Source: JAJOKK01 sp965370555 (lineage in GTDB: Bacteria > Bipolaricaulota > Bipolaricaulia > UBA7950 > UBA9294). From it: DNA of 49,617 nucleotides. The DNA lies in contig CBDUVB010000011.1 in NCBI GenBank assembly GCA_965370555.1, forward strand, positions 1 through 49,617. The letters run 5' to 3'. The position numbers were made by a program, and so were the translations under genes. Shown one piece after another: positions 31,268 through 40,578 of the stretch; within the stretch, counting starts at the first letter, position 1; the number at the start of each line of letters is the position of its first letter. The notes under the pieces are model-generated. The model ran no database searches and was not told the origin of the DNA. It was given only the letters and a program-made list of their open reading frames with translations.

Positions 31268-34006
31268 ATGAATAAGGTAATAAGGGGCGTTTTTGTCCTC
31301 GTTTTAGTGGGTATCCTGTTGGCTGCCTTATCCATCCTTGGCGGCGCGACGAGTTACGACCTGAAGGTCGAGTTCAATCCGGAGGAAGGGACGATCACTG
31401 GAGTCGAAGAAGTGATGCTCGACGAGGGGGCCTCGCAGGCCATCTTCCTCCTCCTCGCCAACTTCGATCGGGAAGAGAACCCGTTCTTGAGCGAGCGGGC
31501 GATCGACGAAACCTACCCGAACGGGTTCGATCCCGCTTCGACCACAATCACCCGTGTCGAGACGGTGCAGGGCGAAGGAACTGCCGATCTCTCCTTCCGT
31601 CTCCTCGATCTTCCGCCCGCCTTCCAAACCTATTCCCTGAGCGACACGATCCTCATTATCGATCTCCCCGATGGCCCGATGACCCTGCGCCTCCACTTCA
31701 CCACCCACATCCCTTACCGCACGACCGGCGATCAGGGGGTCGATCGTGGAGTGTTCACCTGGCGCTTCGGCTGGGCCCCGATCCTCCTCCCTCAGGATGA
31801 GGATTGGTACGAGGAGGACGGGATCCTCAAGATGAGCTCGGATAGGCCGATCCCGCTCGTCTTTCCCACGGCCGACTACCGCGCCGAGATCACCCTCCCC
31901 TCCGAGATGAAGCTTGCCTGCGGGGCCGACCACGTGGAGGTGATCGACCCTCCCGAGGAAGGGTTGCACAGCTACCGGCTGTGGAACGATGCCCCGTCAA
32001 GCTCCGTCCCCTTTGCCGCCGGGGCCGATTACGAGCGCTTTGCCCTCGACGAGCTGGCGATCCCGATCGAGGTCTTCTTCCTCCCCGGCCACGAGGAGGA
32101 GGCACGGCTATTCGCGACCTACGCCCGTGACATCCTGAGCGACTATCAGGAGAGGTTCGGCCCCTACGCGCGGACACGGCTCACCATCGTCGAGAACCCA
32201 AACAAGAACGGCCTCTCCATGGCCGCGGACGGGATCGTCTGGCTGTCGAGTCTCTTCTTCACCCATAGGAATGTCACTCTTCCCGGGATCCTCAACCGCT
32301 ACGCCGAGTTCGTCCTCGCGCACGAAATCGCCCACCAGTGGTGGGGGGTGGGAACCGGGGTGGACCTCAACGCCCAGAACTGGCTCTCCGAGGGGATGGC
32401 CCAGTACCTCTCAATCTCATACTTCGAGGGGCGCCACGGGGAGTTTGGCCCGAACACCTTCCCAGTAGATGAGAAAGGGATCCTGGAGAACCTTGTCTCG
32501 TCCCAGTTCGGATTCCTCAACCTCCGTGAGCACCAGATCGAGCTGCCGTACATCGGAGAGGTTGAACGCGGATTCGACGAGGCACTGATCAAACCGTTGG
32601 ATGAGGTCGCCTACGAGAACGCGACCGGGGTGCGCCTCTACGACAAGGGATATCTCGTCGCGCGCACGATCGCCGCTGCTCTGGGGAAGGAGACCTTCGA
32701 GAAAGGGCTGCGCGAGGCAGGGCTGCGGTTCCGGCACCGAAGGATCGATGTCGAGGACCTGCGAGCGGTTCTCGAGGAGGTCTCCGGCCAGCCACTGGAG
32801 GAGCTCTTCCGCGTCTGGGTTTACGAAGCAGGGTCGGTCGACTATGCGATCGAGATCGTCTCCCGCGTGCACGACGAGTCGGTCTATCAGACCGTGGTCG
32901 AGGTTCGCCGCGACGGCGGGGTCGCCCAGCCGGTGACGATCGAGGCCCTCCTGAAATCGGGGGAGACCGTGCGCGAGGAGTGGGACGGTGTGGATTCACC
33001 AGCGACGATCACCTTCGCGACTGAGGAAAAGGTGCAACGGGTGACGATCGACCCCGATCACCTTACCCTCGATCGTGACCGCTTGGATAACAACGATCCG
33101 GTGAAGTTCGTCACGATCACGGGGGAGAACTCCTTCCCGCTCGACGCCTACATCCTTCGTCCCGATCCGCTCTCCCAGGGGGTCACCCTTACCTACCTCG
33201 ACCGGTTGCGCATCTCCCTCTTTGACGGGGCCGCCTCAGCCGAGGTCTTTCAGGGAAGGAACCACCACCTCTTCCTCAATGCATCGATCGAAGAGGAAGA
33301 ACTCGCAGGATCGATCGGCTACTCCTACACCTCCTTCGTCCCGAGATCGATCGGCTCTCCAGGGACGTTCTGGGAGGCGAACAGTGTGATCACCCTCTCC
33401 GGGCATCGGATCATCGCACAGGAGGGGCCGCTCAGCTACGTGCACCTCGGTGTCGTGGAACTCCCGTCGATAACCCACAGCCGCGCGAGCTCTCTCTCCC
33501 TCGACCTCACGCCAGACGGGGCAGGGCGGATATCCATCGCCGCCTTCGATGAAGTGCGCCTCTTCCCGCGCATCTACCTACAGGGAATGGTCCGCGTGGG
33601 AACGAGCTTTGGGGAACTCCCCTCCGCGCTCTTCTTCAATCTTGATGAGCTCATGAGCTTTGGCACGGTCTTACAGGGGATGTGGGTCCCTGCCACGTTC
33701 CCCGGGAGGCACAAGCTCTACGGTCGACTCGCAATCGAGATTCCGTCCCCGAACGACGAGATTTACAACCTGGCGAACCTGATGATGGTTGATCGCGCAC
33801 GGGTGCGCTGTTTTATCGCTTGCGGAACGAGCTGGATAAACTTTGATGAATTTGGTAAAACTACTCCTAACCTGGAAGCCGGAGTAGAAGGGGTCTTTGA
33901 TCTCTCCGCCCTCGGCGGGCTCCTCCCGTTCAAGGCGGTGGTGGGGTACGCCACTCCCATCTTGGGAGATGGGCTCGGGATGTTCTACTTCGGGTTCTCG
34001 CTGTAA
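31268..34006 (+). CDS. Exported M1-family metallopeptidase with C-terminal beta domain
   Basis: 912 residues. A signal segment (VFVLVLVGILLAALSILGGA) precedes an N-terminal beta sandwich. The gluzincin motif is H352-E353-xx-H356 (LAHEIAHQWWG), with E375 in NWLSEGMAQY as third zinc ligand at the proper 18-residue gap. The usual GAMEN exopeptidase loop is not evident; SMAADGIVWLSS stands in that position. After about residue 640 the protein turns to alternating beta strands with few helices. It ends FKAVVGYATPILGDG and FYFGFSL, like the last strands of Omp85/autotransporter-type barrels. This suggests a peptidase held at the outer membrane. The ribosome binding site is TGAGGAG. Barrel assignment is inference. 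Confidence 0.87.
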   Translation: MNKVIRGVFVLVLVGILLAALSILGGATSYDLKVEFNPEEGTITGVEEVMLDEGASQAIFLLLANFDREENPFLSERAIDETYPNGFDPASTTITRVETVQGEGTADLSFRLLDLPPAFQTYSLSDTILIIDLPDGPMTLRLHFTTHIPYRTTGDQGVDRGVFTWRFGWAPILLPQDEDWYEEDGILKMSSDRPIPLVFPTADYRAEITLPSEMKLACGADHVEVIDPPEEGLHSYRLWNDAPSSSVPFAAGADYERFALDELAIPIEVFFLPGHEEEARLFATYARDILSDYQERFGPYARTRLTIVENPNKNGLSMAADGIVWLSSLFFTHRNVTLPGILNRYAEFVLAHEIAHQWWGVGTGVDLNAQNWLSEGMAQYLSISYFEGRHGEFGPNTFPVDEKGILENLVSSQFGFLNLREHQIELPYIGEVERGFDEALIKPLDEVAYENATGVRLYDKGYLVARTIAAALGKETFEKGLREAGLRFRHRRIDVEDLRAVLEEVSGQPLEELFRVWVYEAGSVDYAIEIVSRVHDESVYQTVVEVRRDGGVAQPVTIEALLKSGETVREEWDGVDSPATITFATEEKVQRVTIDPDHLTLDRDRLDNNDPVKFVTITGENSFPLDAYILRPDPLSQGVTLTYLDRLRISLFDGAASAEVFQGRNHHLFLNASIEEEELAGSIGYSYTSFVPRSIGSPGTFWEANSVITLSGHRIIAQEGPLSYVHLGVVELPSITHSRASSLSLDLTPDGAGRISIAAFDEVRLFPRIYLQGMVRVGTSFGELPSALFFNLDELMSFGTVLQGMWVPATFPGRHKLYGRLAIEIPSPNDEIYNLANLMMVDRARVRCFIACGTSWINFDEFGKTTPNLEAGVEGVFDLSALGGLLPFKAVVGYATPILGDGLGMFYFGFSL

Positions 34007-34124
34007 TGAATAGCTGTCAGGAATTAGCTTTCAGCTAGAAGCAACGAGACAGAGGCTGGCGTACGCATTGGTGATGTGCGCTGATCGCTGAGAGCTGAAT
34101 GCTAAAAGCAAACTGAGGTGAACG
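34007..34124. repeat. Short gap with AGCTGAAAGC-type inverted repeat
   Basis: GCTGTCAGGAATTAGCTTTCAGC (34013-34035) and CGCTGAGAGCTGAATGCT (34087-34104) belong to a diffuse AGCTGACAGC family; a related block lies near 40630-40660. It includes TGAGGTGAACG before pheT. Confidence 0.5.
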
Positions 34125-36497
34125 ATGAAGGTCCCGTGTCGCTGGCTTGCTGAGTACGTCGATATCGGGGTGAGCAAGGAAGAGGTTCTCAACCTCGCCG
34201 AACGCCTCACCCTGGCCGGTCTCGAAGTCGAGGAGATCACCTATACAGGGAGGCTTGCCGGGGCCGTGGTCGGGCGCGTCATCGACCATCGCCCCCACCC
34301 AAACTCCGATCACCTCTCTCTCTGCCGCCTCGACCTCGGGAAAGAAGAGGTGGAAGTGATCTGCGGGGCGGCGAACGTCGTTGCCGATGCGCTCGTCCCA
34401 GTGATCATGGTCGGAGGAGAACTCCCGGGCGGATTTAAGATCACGGAGAGGAAGCTCCGCGGTGTGGTCTCGCAGGGGATGATATGCTCTAAGGAGGAGC
34501 TTGGCCTGGAGGAGCATTCGAGCGGGATCTGGAACTTTGACCCCACCCTGGATTTCGTCCTGGGCACCGATCTCAACGATCTCCTCGAGTACAACGATAT
34601 TATCCTCGACATCAAGGTAACCTCGAACCGCCCCGACTGCATGGGGATATACGGGATAGCCCGTGAGGTGGCGGCGATCACCGGGAGGCCGTTGAAGCCG
34701 CTCGATACCAGTGTGCACGAGACCCTGCCCTCTACCGCAGAGAGCGTCTCGGTAGAAGTGAAGGACGAGAACGATACTCCACGCTATACAGCGAGCCTGA
34801 TGAGTGGAATCACCGTTGCTCCCTCCCCTCTACGGATGCAGCATCGCCTGCTGAAGGCAGGGATGCGGCCCCTCTCGAACGTGGTCGATGTAACGAACTA
34901 CGTGATGCTCGAACTCGGCCAACCGTTACATCCGTTCGACGCCGACCTCATCGATGGGCCGATCGTCGTTTGTCGTGCCCAAAAAGGGGAGCGTTTCCGC
35001 ACCCTCGATGGGGTCGAGCGCGAGCTCTTGGAAGAGGTGTTGATGATTACCGATTCAAAGGGCGGACTGGCGATCGCCGGAGTGATGGGCGGGGAGCGAA
35101 GCGAGATCGGTCCTACGACCACAAGGATCCTCCTGGAATCGGCGGCGTTCGACCCGATGAGGATTCGCCGCTCCTCCCGCTCGGTCGGGCTGCGCAGTGA
35201 GGCTTCACACCGGTTCGAACACCGTGTCGACCCTCAGGGGACACCCCTTGCTGCCGCCCGTACTGCGCACCTCCTTCAGGAACTGACAGGATGCCAGGTT
35301 CACCAGGGCCTAGTCGATACTGCCCCCAGCGCGCGGGCGAAGAAGACCCTCCGCCTCAGGCCAGCACGGGTGAACGCCCTCCTCGGGATCGATCCCTCGT
35401 GCGAGACGGTACGGGAGATCCTCACACGGTTGGAGATCGAGACGGCCGAGGAGGGGGAAGAGCTCGTGGCGACGATCCCCAGCTTCCGCAGCGATCTCGT
35501 ACGCGAGGTCGACCTGATCGAAGAGATAGGTCGGATCTACGGGTACGACCGGTTCCCCTCCACTCCCCCGCGTGCCGTCCTGCACATGGGGAAGAAAGAC
35601 CCGTGGGAACTGTACAAGGACCGTGTGCGCGAGATCCTCACCGGCCTCGGTGTAAACGAGATCATTACCGACGGGTTCGACAAGGTGGGCTGGCGGTGCG
35701 CCCTATCCCTCTCCGGTGAGGATCTCGTGACCGTGCGCAACCCGATGATCTCCGGACAGGGAGCCATGCGCGGGAACCTTTTGCCGGGGATCCTTGCTGT
35801 CGTCGAGACGAACCTCAATCAGGGTGTCGGCGGGGGGATGCTCTTCGAGGTGGGGCGAACCTTCTCCCGAACCCGCGGGGAGCGGGAGGCCCTCGCCGTG
35901 GCCCTGTTCGGCCGAACCGGGATTCCCCTGCGCGGAAAGGAGGAGGTCGACCTCTCCTTGGCCAAGGGAATCCTCACCGACCTCCTGGCAGGACTGCACC
36001 TGAGCAGGGTCGAGATCGCTTCTGAAGATCCTCCCACCTTCCTCCACCCCGGGCGTGGCGGAAGGATCGTCTGCGAGGGCGAGAGGATCGGCCTCTTCGG
36101 CGAGCTCGCCCCGGAGATCGGAGCGAAACTCTCCATCTCCTCGCGGGTGATCGTCTTCGAGATCGACCTCGATAAGGCCAGAGAACGGGGAAGGATGGCG
36201 CAGGCCTTTCAGCCCCTTCCGCGCTTCCCCGCCTCTAAGCGGGACCTCTCACTGCTGGCGCCGATAGATCTTCCTGAGGAGAGGGTGCGCGAGGCGATCC
36301 GCGGCGAGAAGATGGTCGAGCGGGTCCTCCTCTACGACCTCTACCAGGGAGAACAGGTGAAGGAGGGGCACAGGAGCCTCACCTATGAGCTCGCCCTGCG
36401 GGCATCGGACCGGACTCTGACCGATGTGGAGATTGGCAAGGCGATCGCGCGTGTGGAGAAGCGCCTTGCGAAGCTCGGCGTCACCGTGCGGGTCTGA
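34125..36497 (+). CDS. pheT: Phenylalanyl-tRNA synthetase beta subunit
   Basis: 790 residues, full length. In order: N-terminal MKVPCRWLAEYVD, tRNA-binding OB domain (VVGRVIDHRPHPNSDHLSLCRLDLG, about 46-70), B3/B4 editing region with NVVDVTNYVMLELGQPLHPFDAD, B5 domain, the catalytic-like core (VTVRNPMISGQGAMRGNLLPGIL) and the C-terminal FDX-ACB domain (PRFPASKRDLSLL ... SLTYELALRASDRTLTD). It charges tRNA(Phe) together with PheS and removes mischarged Tyr. The pheS gene, usually directly upstream, is absent; the M1 peptidase gene stands in that place. Confidence 0.97.
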   Translation: MKVPCRWLAEYVDIGVSKEEVLNLAERLTLAGLEVEEITYTGRLAGAVVGRVIDHRPHPNSDHLSLCRLDLGKEEVEVICGAANVVADALVPVIMVGGELPGGFKITERKLRGVVSQGMICSKEELGLEEHSSGIWNFDPTLDFVLGTDLNDLLEYNDIILDIKVTSNRPDCMGIYGIAREVAAITGRPLKPLDTSVHETLPSTAESVSVEVKDENDTPRYTASLMSGITVAPSPLRMQHRLLKAGMRPLSNVVDVTNYVMLELGQPLHPFDADLIDGPIVVCRAQKGERFRTLDGVERELLEEVLMITDSKGGLAIAGVMGGERSEIGPTTTRILLESAAFDPMRIRRSSRSVGLRSEASHRFEHRVDPQGTPLAAARTAHLLQELTGCQVHQGLVDTAPSARAKKTLRLRPARVNALLGIDPSCETVREILTRLEIETAEEGEELVATIPSFRSDLVREVDLIEEIGRIYGYDRFPSTPPRAVLHMGKKDPWELYKDRVREILTGLGVNEIITDGFDKVGWRCALSLSGEDLVTVRNPMISGQGAMRGNLLPGILAVVETNLNQGVGGGMLFEVGRTFSRTRGEREALAVALFGRTGIPLRGKEEVDLSLAKGILTDLLAGLHLSRVEIASEDPPTFLHPGRGGRIVCEGERIGLFGELAPEIGAKLSISSRVIVFEIDLDKARERGRMAQAFQPLPRFPASKRDLSLLAPIDLPEERVREAIRGEKMVERVLLYDLYQGEQVKEGHRSLTYELALRASDRTLTDVEIGKAIARVEKRLAKLGVTVRV

Positions 36498-36513
36498 AAG
36501 GCGGGCCTGGACG

Positions 36514-36933
36514 ATGGATAAGACGATCATTGCTCGTAGCGCGAGGGAGATGGAGGAGATCGGAATCGATCTCGCCTCATCCCTCACCGATGGGACCCTC
36601 ATCTCACTTGTCGGTCCGTTGGGATCGGGAAAGACCACCCTCGTCAAAGGGATCGCCAAGGGGCTCCTCATCACGCAGGTCGTCGTCTCCCCGAGTTATC
36701 TCCTCGCCCGTGAGTACCATGGGCGCCTCACCCTCCATCACCTCGATGCCTATCGGGTCTCTTCCCTTGCGGAACTCGCCGAGGTCGGTCTCGATCAGCT
36801 CCTTCCCCCTGAGACCGGAGTGAGTGCGGTCGAATGGCCGACACGGGTGGAGGGGATCGTCGAGGTGAGCGATGTCCTGATCCAGATCGACCTTCTCGAT
36901 GATGGGGCACGACGGGTACGAATCACGAAGTAA
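36514..36933 (+). CDS. tsaE: tRNA threonylcarbamoyladenosine biosynthesis protein TsaE
   Basis: 139 residues. The Walker A motif GPLGSGKTTLVKG is at about 34-46, then SPSYLLAREYHGRLTLHHLDAYRV, EVGLDQLL and the conserved SAVEWPTRVEG near 110. TsaE is the ATPase that drives the TsaB-TsaD complex making t6A37 in tRNA. It begins 16 bases after pheT, so the two tRNA-function genes are likely cotranscribed. The ATG at 36514 directly precedes the domain; an upstream frame would overlap pheT. Confidence 0.93.
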   Translation: MDKTIIARSAREMEEIGIDLASSLTDGTLISLVGPLGSGKTTLVKGIAKGLLITQVVVSPSYLLAREYHGRLTLHHLDAYRVSSLAELAEVGLDQLLPPETGVSAVEWPTRVEGIVEVSDVLIQIDLLDDGARRVRITK

Positions 36934-37421
36934 CGTGTGATGGGTGATGAGAAAGAACAAAAGCCTTCACCGCAGAGGGCGCAGAGCACGCAGAGAAAAG
37001 CATAAATAGGTAGGTAAAGAGAACAAGATGCTTGAAACTAAAGAAGCATGGCCTTTCTCAGCGATCTCTGCGCCCTCTGCGGTAAGATCCTTGTACCTCT
37101 CGCAAAGACGCAGAGAACGCCAAGAAAGGCGTAAATAGGTAAAGAGAAAAAAGTGTTTGGAACTCAAGAGTCATGGCTTTCTTAGCGATCTTGGCGTCTT
37201 GAGTGAGCGTAGCGAGCGAGAGAAAAAACAACGTTGCACACAAGGTGCAACGCTACATCAATCTTTCCTCTCGCCCCCTCTCCCCGTCCCCGCGTCTCCC
37301 CCTTCGCGATGTTTGCGTTTTGAGTGAGTGCAACGAACGGGCGAGAGAGCGGCATTCTATCATTCGCGGTCAGGAGTCCGTTACCCACTCGAAACAATAA
37401 AGAGCCTCACGAAGTGACGTG
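36934..37421. repeat. Mosaic repeat region after tsaE
   Basis: No gene. Bases 36965-37090 form a long inverted repeat of GCAGAGGGCGCAGAG units facing CTCTGCGCCCTCTGCGG; a second such structure spans 37098-37200. Three blocks, 36946-36964, 37198-37225 and 37322-37346, are exact reverse complements of 40749-40767, 40814-40841 and 40594-40618. An ACAAG hairpin lies at 37233-37256 and a purine-rich block at 37262-37305. Confidence 0.85.
37233..37256 (+). repeat. ACAAG-family hairpin
   Basis: GTTGCAC, loop ACAAG, GTGCAAC, tail GCTAC. The same loop and tail as the two hairpins in rnhB, with a different, fully paired stem. Confidence 0.85.
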
Positions 37422-38441
37422 TCACGCGGTGACGAACCAGACCCCGTCGATCGCGGCACCGCAGGAGGGGCAGTGTCCCTCCTGGAGAGAGTTTGTGCGC
37501 ACCAAGAAACCACGGCGGTTCACGACTACCTCTCCGCAGGATGGACAGTGGGTATCCTCCCCCTGGCCGGGGACGTTCCCCATATAGACGTAGCGAAGCC
37601 CGGCCTCCTTTCCGATCCTCTGCGCCTCCTCTAGCGTGGCGACCGGGGTCGGCGGACGATCGAGCATGCGGTAGGCAGGATAGAACCGGCTGATGTGCCA
37701 GGGGATCACGGGCGAGACCCCGCGGATCGCCTCGGCCGTCCAGCGCAGCGCCTGTGGGCTATCGTTCAACCCCGGAATGAGGAGGGTCGTCACCTCCACC
37801 CATACCCCGGCGCGGAAGAACTGTTCGATCGAATGGAGGACCGGGCGGAGGTTCCCACCGGCCACCTTGTGGTAGAGGTCGTCTGATATCCCCTTCAGAT
37901 CGATGTTGATCCCGTCAAGATAGGGGGCGATCGCCTCGATCGCCTCTGGAGTCATGTAACCGTTGGAGACGAAGACGTTCCTCAACCCCTCGGTGCGTGC
38001 GAGATGGGCAGTATCGAGGGCGTACTCGAAGAAGATGGTCGGCTCGGTGTACGTGTAGGCGATCGTTTCGCACCCGCTCTCCACGGCCGCGGCGACGATC
38101 TCGCCGGGAGAGACCTCATCGCCAAGGATTTGGCCGTCGTGTTCGCGTGGGTACTGCGAGATCGTATGGTTCTGGCAGTAGAGACAGGTGAAGTTGCACC
38201 CCATTGTGGCGACCGAATAGGCACGCGTTCCAGGGAGGAAGTGAAAGAGCGGCTTCTTCTCGATCGGATCGACACTCTGGGAGATAACCCGCCCGTAGAC
38301 CGCTGTGTAGAGCCTTCCCCCCTCGTTCACCCGCACGCGACAGAAACCTCGCTCTCCCTCCGCGATCAAGCAGCGATGTGAACAGAGGTTGCAGCGGACG
38401 CGTCCATCCCCAATCCTCTCGTAGAGCATCGCCTCCTTCAT
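37422..38441 (-). CDS. amrS: AmmeMemoRadiSam-system radical SAM enzyme
   Basis: 339 residues. An N-terminal CNLCSHRCLIAEGERGFCRVR box precedes the radical SAM motif CNFTCLYCQN (CxxxCxxC, near residue 82). Glycyl-radical-activase-like features include TYTEPTIFFEYALDTA, NIDLKG and WEVTTLLIPGLND. The C-terminus has two zinc-ribbon-like pairs (HCPSCGEVV and HCPSCGAAIDGVW), normal for AmrS. The family occurs with AMMECR1 and MEMO proteins, whose genes are not seen here; its substrate is not settled. The ATG at 38441 has AAGGAGG eight bases upstream. Confidence 0.88.
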   Translation of the reverse strand: MKEAMLYERIGDGRVRCNLCSHRCLIAEGERGFCRVRVNEGGRLYTAVYGRVISQSVDPIEKKPLFHFLPGTRAYSVATMGCNFTCLYCQNHTISQYPREHDGQILGDEVSPGEIVAAAVESGCETIAYTYTEPTIFFEYALDTAHLARTEGLRNVFVSNGYMTPEAIEAIAPYLDGINIDLKGISDDLYHKVAGGNLRPVLHSIEQFFRAGVWVEVTTLLIPGLNDSPQALRWTAEAIRGVSPVIPWHISRFYPAYRMLDRPPTPVATLEEAQRIGKEAGLRYVYMGNVPGQGEDTHCPSCGEVVVNRRGFLVRTNSLQEGHCPSCGAAIDGVWFVTA

Positions 38442-38523
38442 CGGACTCACCTCCTTATGCTAACACACTTCGCTTTCAGGTACAAAGCGATCCCCTCCCT
38501 CCCCGCGTCCCTCTTTCCGCGGA

Positions 38524-38618
38524 GCGTGGTGTCAGACCTTGTTTCTTGCATGGCTCAGTTCTCTCCAGAAGAAGAGACCTGCTGACCTCCACGCAAGAAA
38601 CAACGTCAGACCCCACGC
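38524..38618. repeat. REP-like palindrome 5
   Basis: GCGTGGTGTCAGACCTTG and CAACGTCAGACCCCACGC arms with a GTTTCTTGC / GCAAGAAAC inner stem, in the gap between divergent amrS and ABC-F genes. Purine-rich repeat blocks touch both sides (38492-38522 and 38619-38655). Confidence 0.88.
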
Positions 38619-38682
38619 TCTCCTCGCGTCTCCGCGTCCCCCCCTTTCCCTTACTGCTCCCTTCTCGTACCATCGTACGACC

Positions 38683-40578
38683 ATGTCCCTCGTTCAGATC
38701 GAGAAACTGACCAAGTCGTTCGGAGCACAGACCCTCTTCGCCCCGTTCTCGGTGGCGATCGCTCGTGGGGAGCGAATTGCTCTTATCGGGGATAACGGGG
38801 CCGGTAAATCGACCCTCCTTGCGATTCTTGCCGGATGGGAGGAAGCGAGTGCAGGGGGCGTCCATCGTGCGAGCGAGACGAGCATTGCCTACCTCCCGCA
38901 GGTCGCTCGCCTTGAAGGGGAGGAGACCCTCGTGCAGGCGATGCGAAGGCCATTCCTGAATCTACTGGAGATGGAGCAAACCCTCCGCCGATTGGAGGAG
39001 GAGATGTCAAAGAAGAATAACCCGGAGATCCTCCACCGTTACGACGCTCTCCTCCACACCTTCGAACGCCGCGGGGGGTACACGATCGAGGCCAAGATTC
39101 GCTCCGTCCTCATCGGGGTCGGGTTCCGGATCGAGGAGTTCGATAAACCGGTGGAGATCCTCTCTGGGGGCGAGGAAGCACGTGCCGCCCTCGCCCGTGT
39201 CCTCCTGGAAGAACCAGACCTCCTCCTCCTTGATGAGCCGACCAACCACCTCGATTTTGCCGCCCTCGATTGGCTGGAGGAGACCCTGATCGAGTTCCCT
39301 GGGGCACTGATTCTCGTCTCCCACGACAGGCACCTGCTCGACCGGGTGACCAACCGCACCTGGGAGATCGCGTTCGAGTCGTTCTCCTCCTATCGTGGGG
39401 GATACACACAGTCCCGACTACTGCGCGAGGCCGAAATCGCCCGTAAGGAGGGGCTCTACAGTAAACAGCAGGAGACGATAGAACGCCACAAGGAGTTCAT
39501 CCGCCGCCACCACGCTGGGCAGAAACACCGCCAGGCAAAGGACCGGGAGCGGAAACTCGCGCGGATCGAGAAAGAGATGATCGATCGTCCCCAGCCGGCA
39601 AAGCAGATTTCCCTCGTGATCCCCGCGGGAGAGCCAAGCGGGAAGAAGGTGTTCACGATCGAGAACCTGGAAGTAGGGTTCGACACGCGGTTGGTCGCGT
39701 GTTCCGACCTTGTCCTCGACCGCGGGGAGCGAGTGGCGATCGTCGGGGCAAACGGGTGTGGTAAGACGACCCTCCTTAAGACGATCACCGGCGACATTCC
39801 TCCGCGATTGGGGAAGGTCCGCCTCGGGCACGGTGTGAGGTGGGTCGCCTACACGCAGAATCAGGAAGGGCTGCACGGCCGTTCGAGCGTGCTCGACGCG
39901 ATCCTTTCCCGGTCAAACCTCTCGATTGGGCAGGCGCGCGGCCTCCTCGGCCGGTTCCTCTTTTCCGGCGACGAAGTCACAAAGAAGCTCTCCGCCCTCT
40001 CCGGAGGGGAACGGAGCCGCGTCGCCCTCGCGCTCCTCTCCTTGATGGAGGGGAACCTCATTCTCCTCGACGAGCCGACGAATCACCTCGACCTTAAGAG
40101 CCAGGAAATCCTCGAAGCGGCCCTCCTGGCCTACGAAGGGACGATCATCCTTGTCTCCCACGACCGCGCCCTCCTCGAATCGGTGGCCACGCAGATCTGG
40201 GAGATCCGCGATCACCGGTTACAGGTCTTCTCCAGCGATTATAGGACTTATCGAAGACGTCGCGACGCCGAACTCTCTCCGGTCAGACCTAAAAGCGGGC
40301 CCCGTTCCCCCCTCAAGAAGGCCCCAACGCCGAAGAAGAAGGAGGACAAGTACAAAGAGAGAAAACACAAGGAGGTTCTCCATACGCTCGAAGGGACGAT
40401 CGAACGAGCGGAAGCCCGGCTCCACGAGATCGAAAAGGATCTCCTCGAAGCGAGCGCCAGCGGCGAGCAGACAGAGGTCGTCACCCTGGGGGAAGAGCAC
40501 GCACAACTCACGAAGACCATGAACGAATGCTATCGCGAGTGGGAAGAAGCGATCGCCCCGTCCGACTCGCCTTCTTAA
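38683..40578 (+). CDS. ABC-F family ATPase (Uup/EttA-like)
   Basis: 631 residues with two ATPase domains and no membrane part. First domain: GDNGAGKST (about 36-44), LSGGEEARAALARVLLEEPDLLLLDEPTNHLD. Second: GANGCGKTT, LSGGERSRVALALLSLMEGNLILLDEPTNHLD. The linker between them is basic and helical, and the C-terminal 80 residues form a charged coiled coil (KKKEDKYKERKHKE ... EIEKDLLEA), Uup-like. ABC-F proteins act at the ribosomal E site. The ATG at 38683 begins the domain (MSLVQIEKLTKSFG), but the upstream purine-poor sequence gives only a weak ribosome binding site. An extra 48 residues of a longer frame come from repeat DNA. Confidence 0.93.
   Translation: MSLVQIEKLTKSFGAQTLFAPFSVAIARGERIALIGDNGAGKSTLLAILAGWEEASAGGVHRASETSIAYLPQVARLEGEETLVQAMRRPFLNLLEMEQTLRRLEEEMSKKNNPEILHRYDALLHTFERRGGYTIEAKIRSVLIGVGFRIEEFDKPVEILSGGEEARAALARVLLEEPDLLLLDEPTNHLDFAALDWLEETLIEFPGALILVSHDRHLLDRVTNRTWEIAFESFSSYRGGYTQSRLLREAEIARKEGLYSKQQETIERHKEFIRRHHAGQKHRQAKDRERKLARIEKEMIDRPQPAKQISLVIPAGEPSGKKVFTIENLEVGFDTRLVACSDLVLDRGERVAIVGANGCGKTTLLKTITGDIPPRLGKVRLGHGVRWVAYTQNQEGLHGRSSVLDAILSRSNLSIGQARGLLGRFLFSGDEVTKKLSALSGGERSRVALALLSLMEGNLILLDEPTNHLDLKSQEILEAALLAYEGTIILVSHDRALLESVATQIWEIRDHRLQVFSSDYRTYRRRRDAELSPVRPKSGPRSPLKKAPTPKKKEDKYKERKHKEVLHTLEGTIERAEARLHEIEKDLLEASASGEQTEVVTLGEEHAQLTKTMNECYREWEEAIAPSDSPS

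Noticed and set aside
37098..37215. Possible CRISPR or small-RNA locus in the GCAGAGGGCGCAGAG repeats
   Set aside because: Units are inverted and irregularly spaced with no unique spacers; they form long hairpins, not an array, and no cas gene is near.
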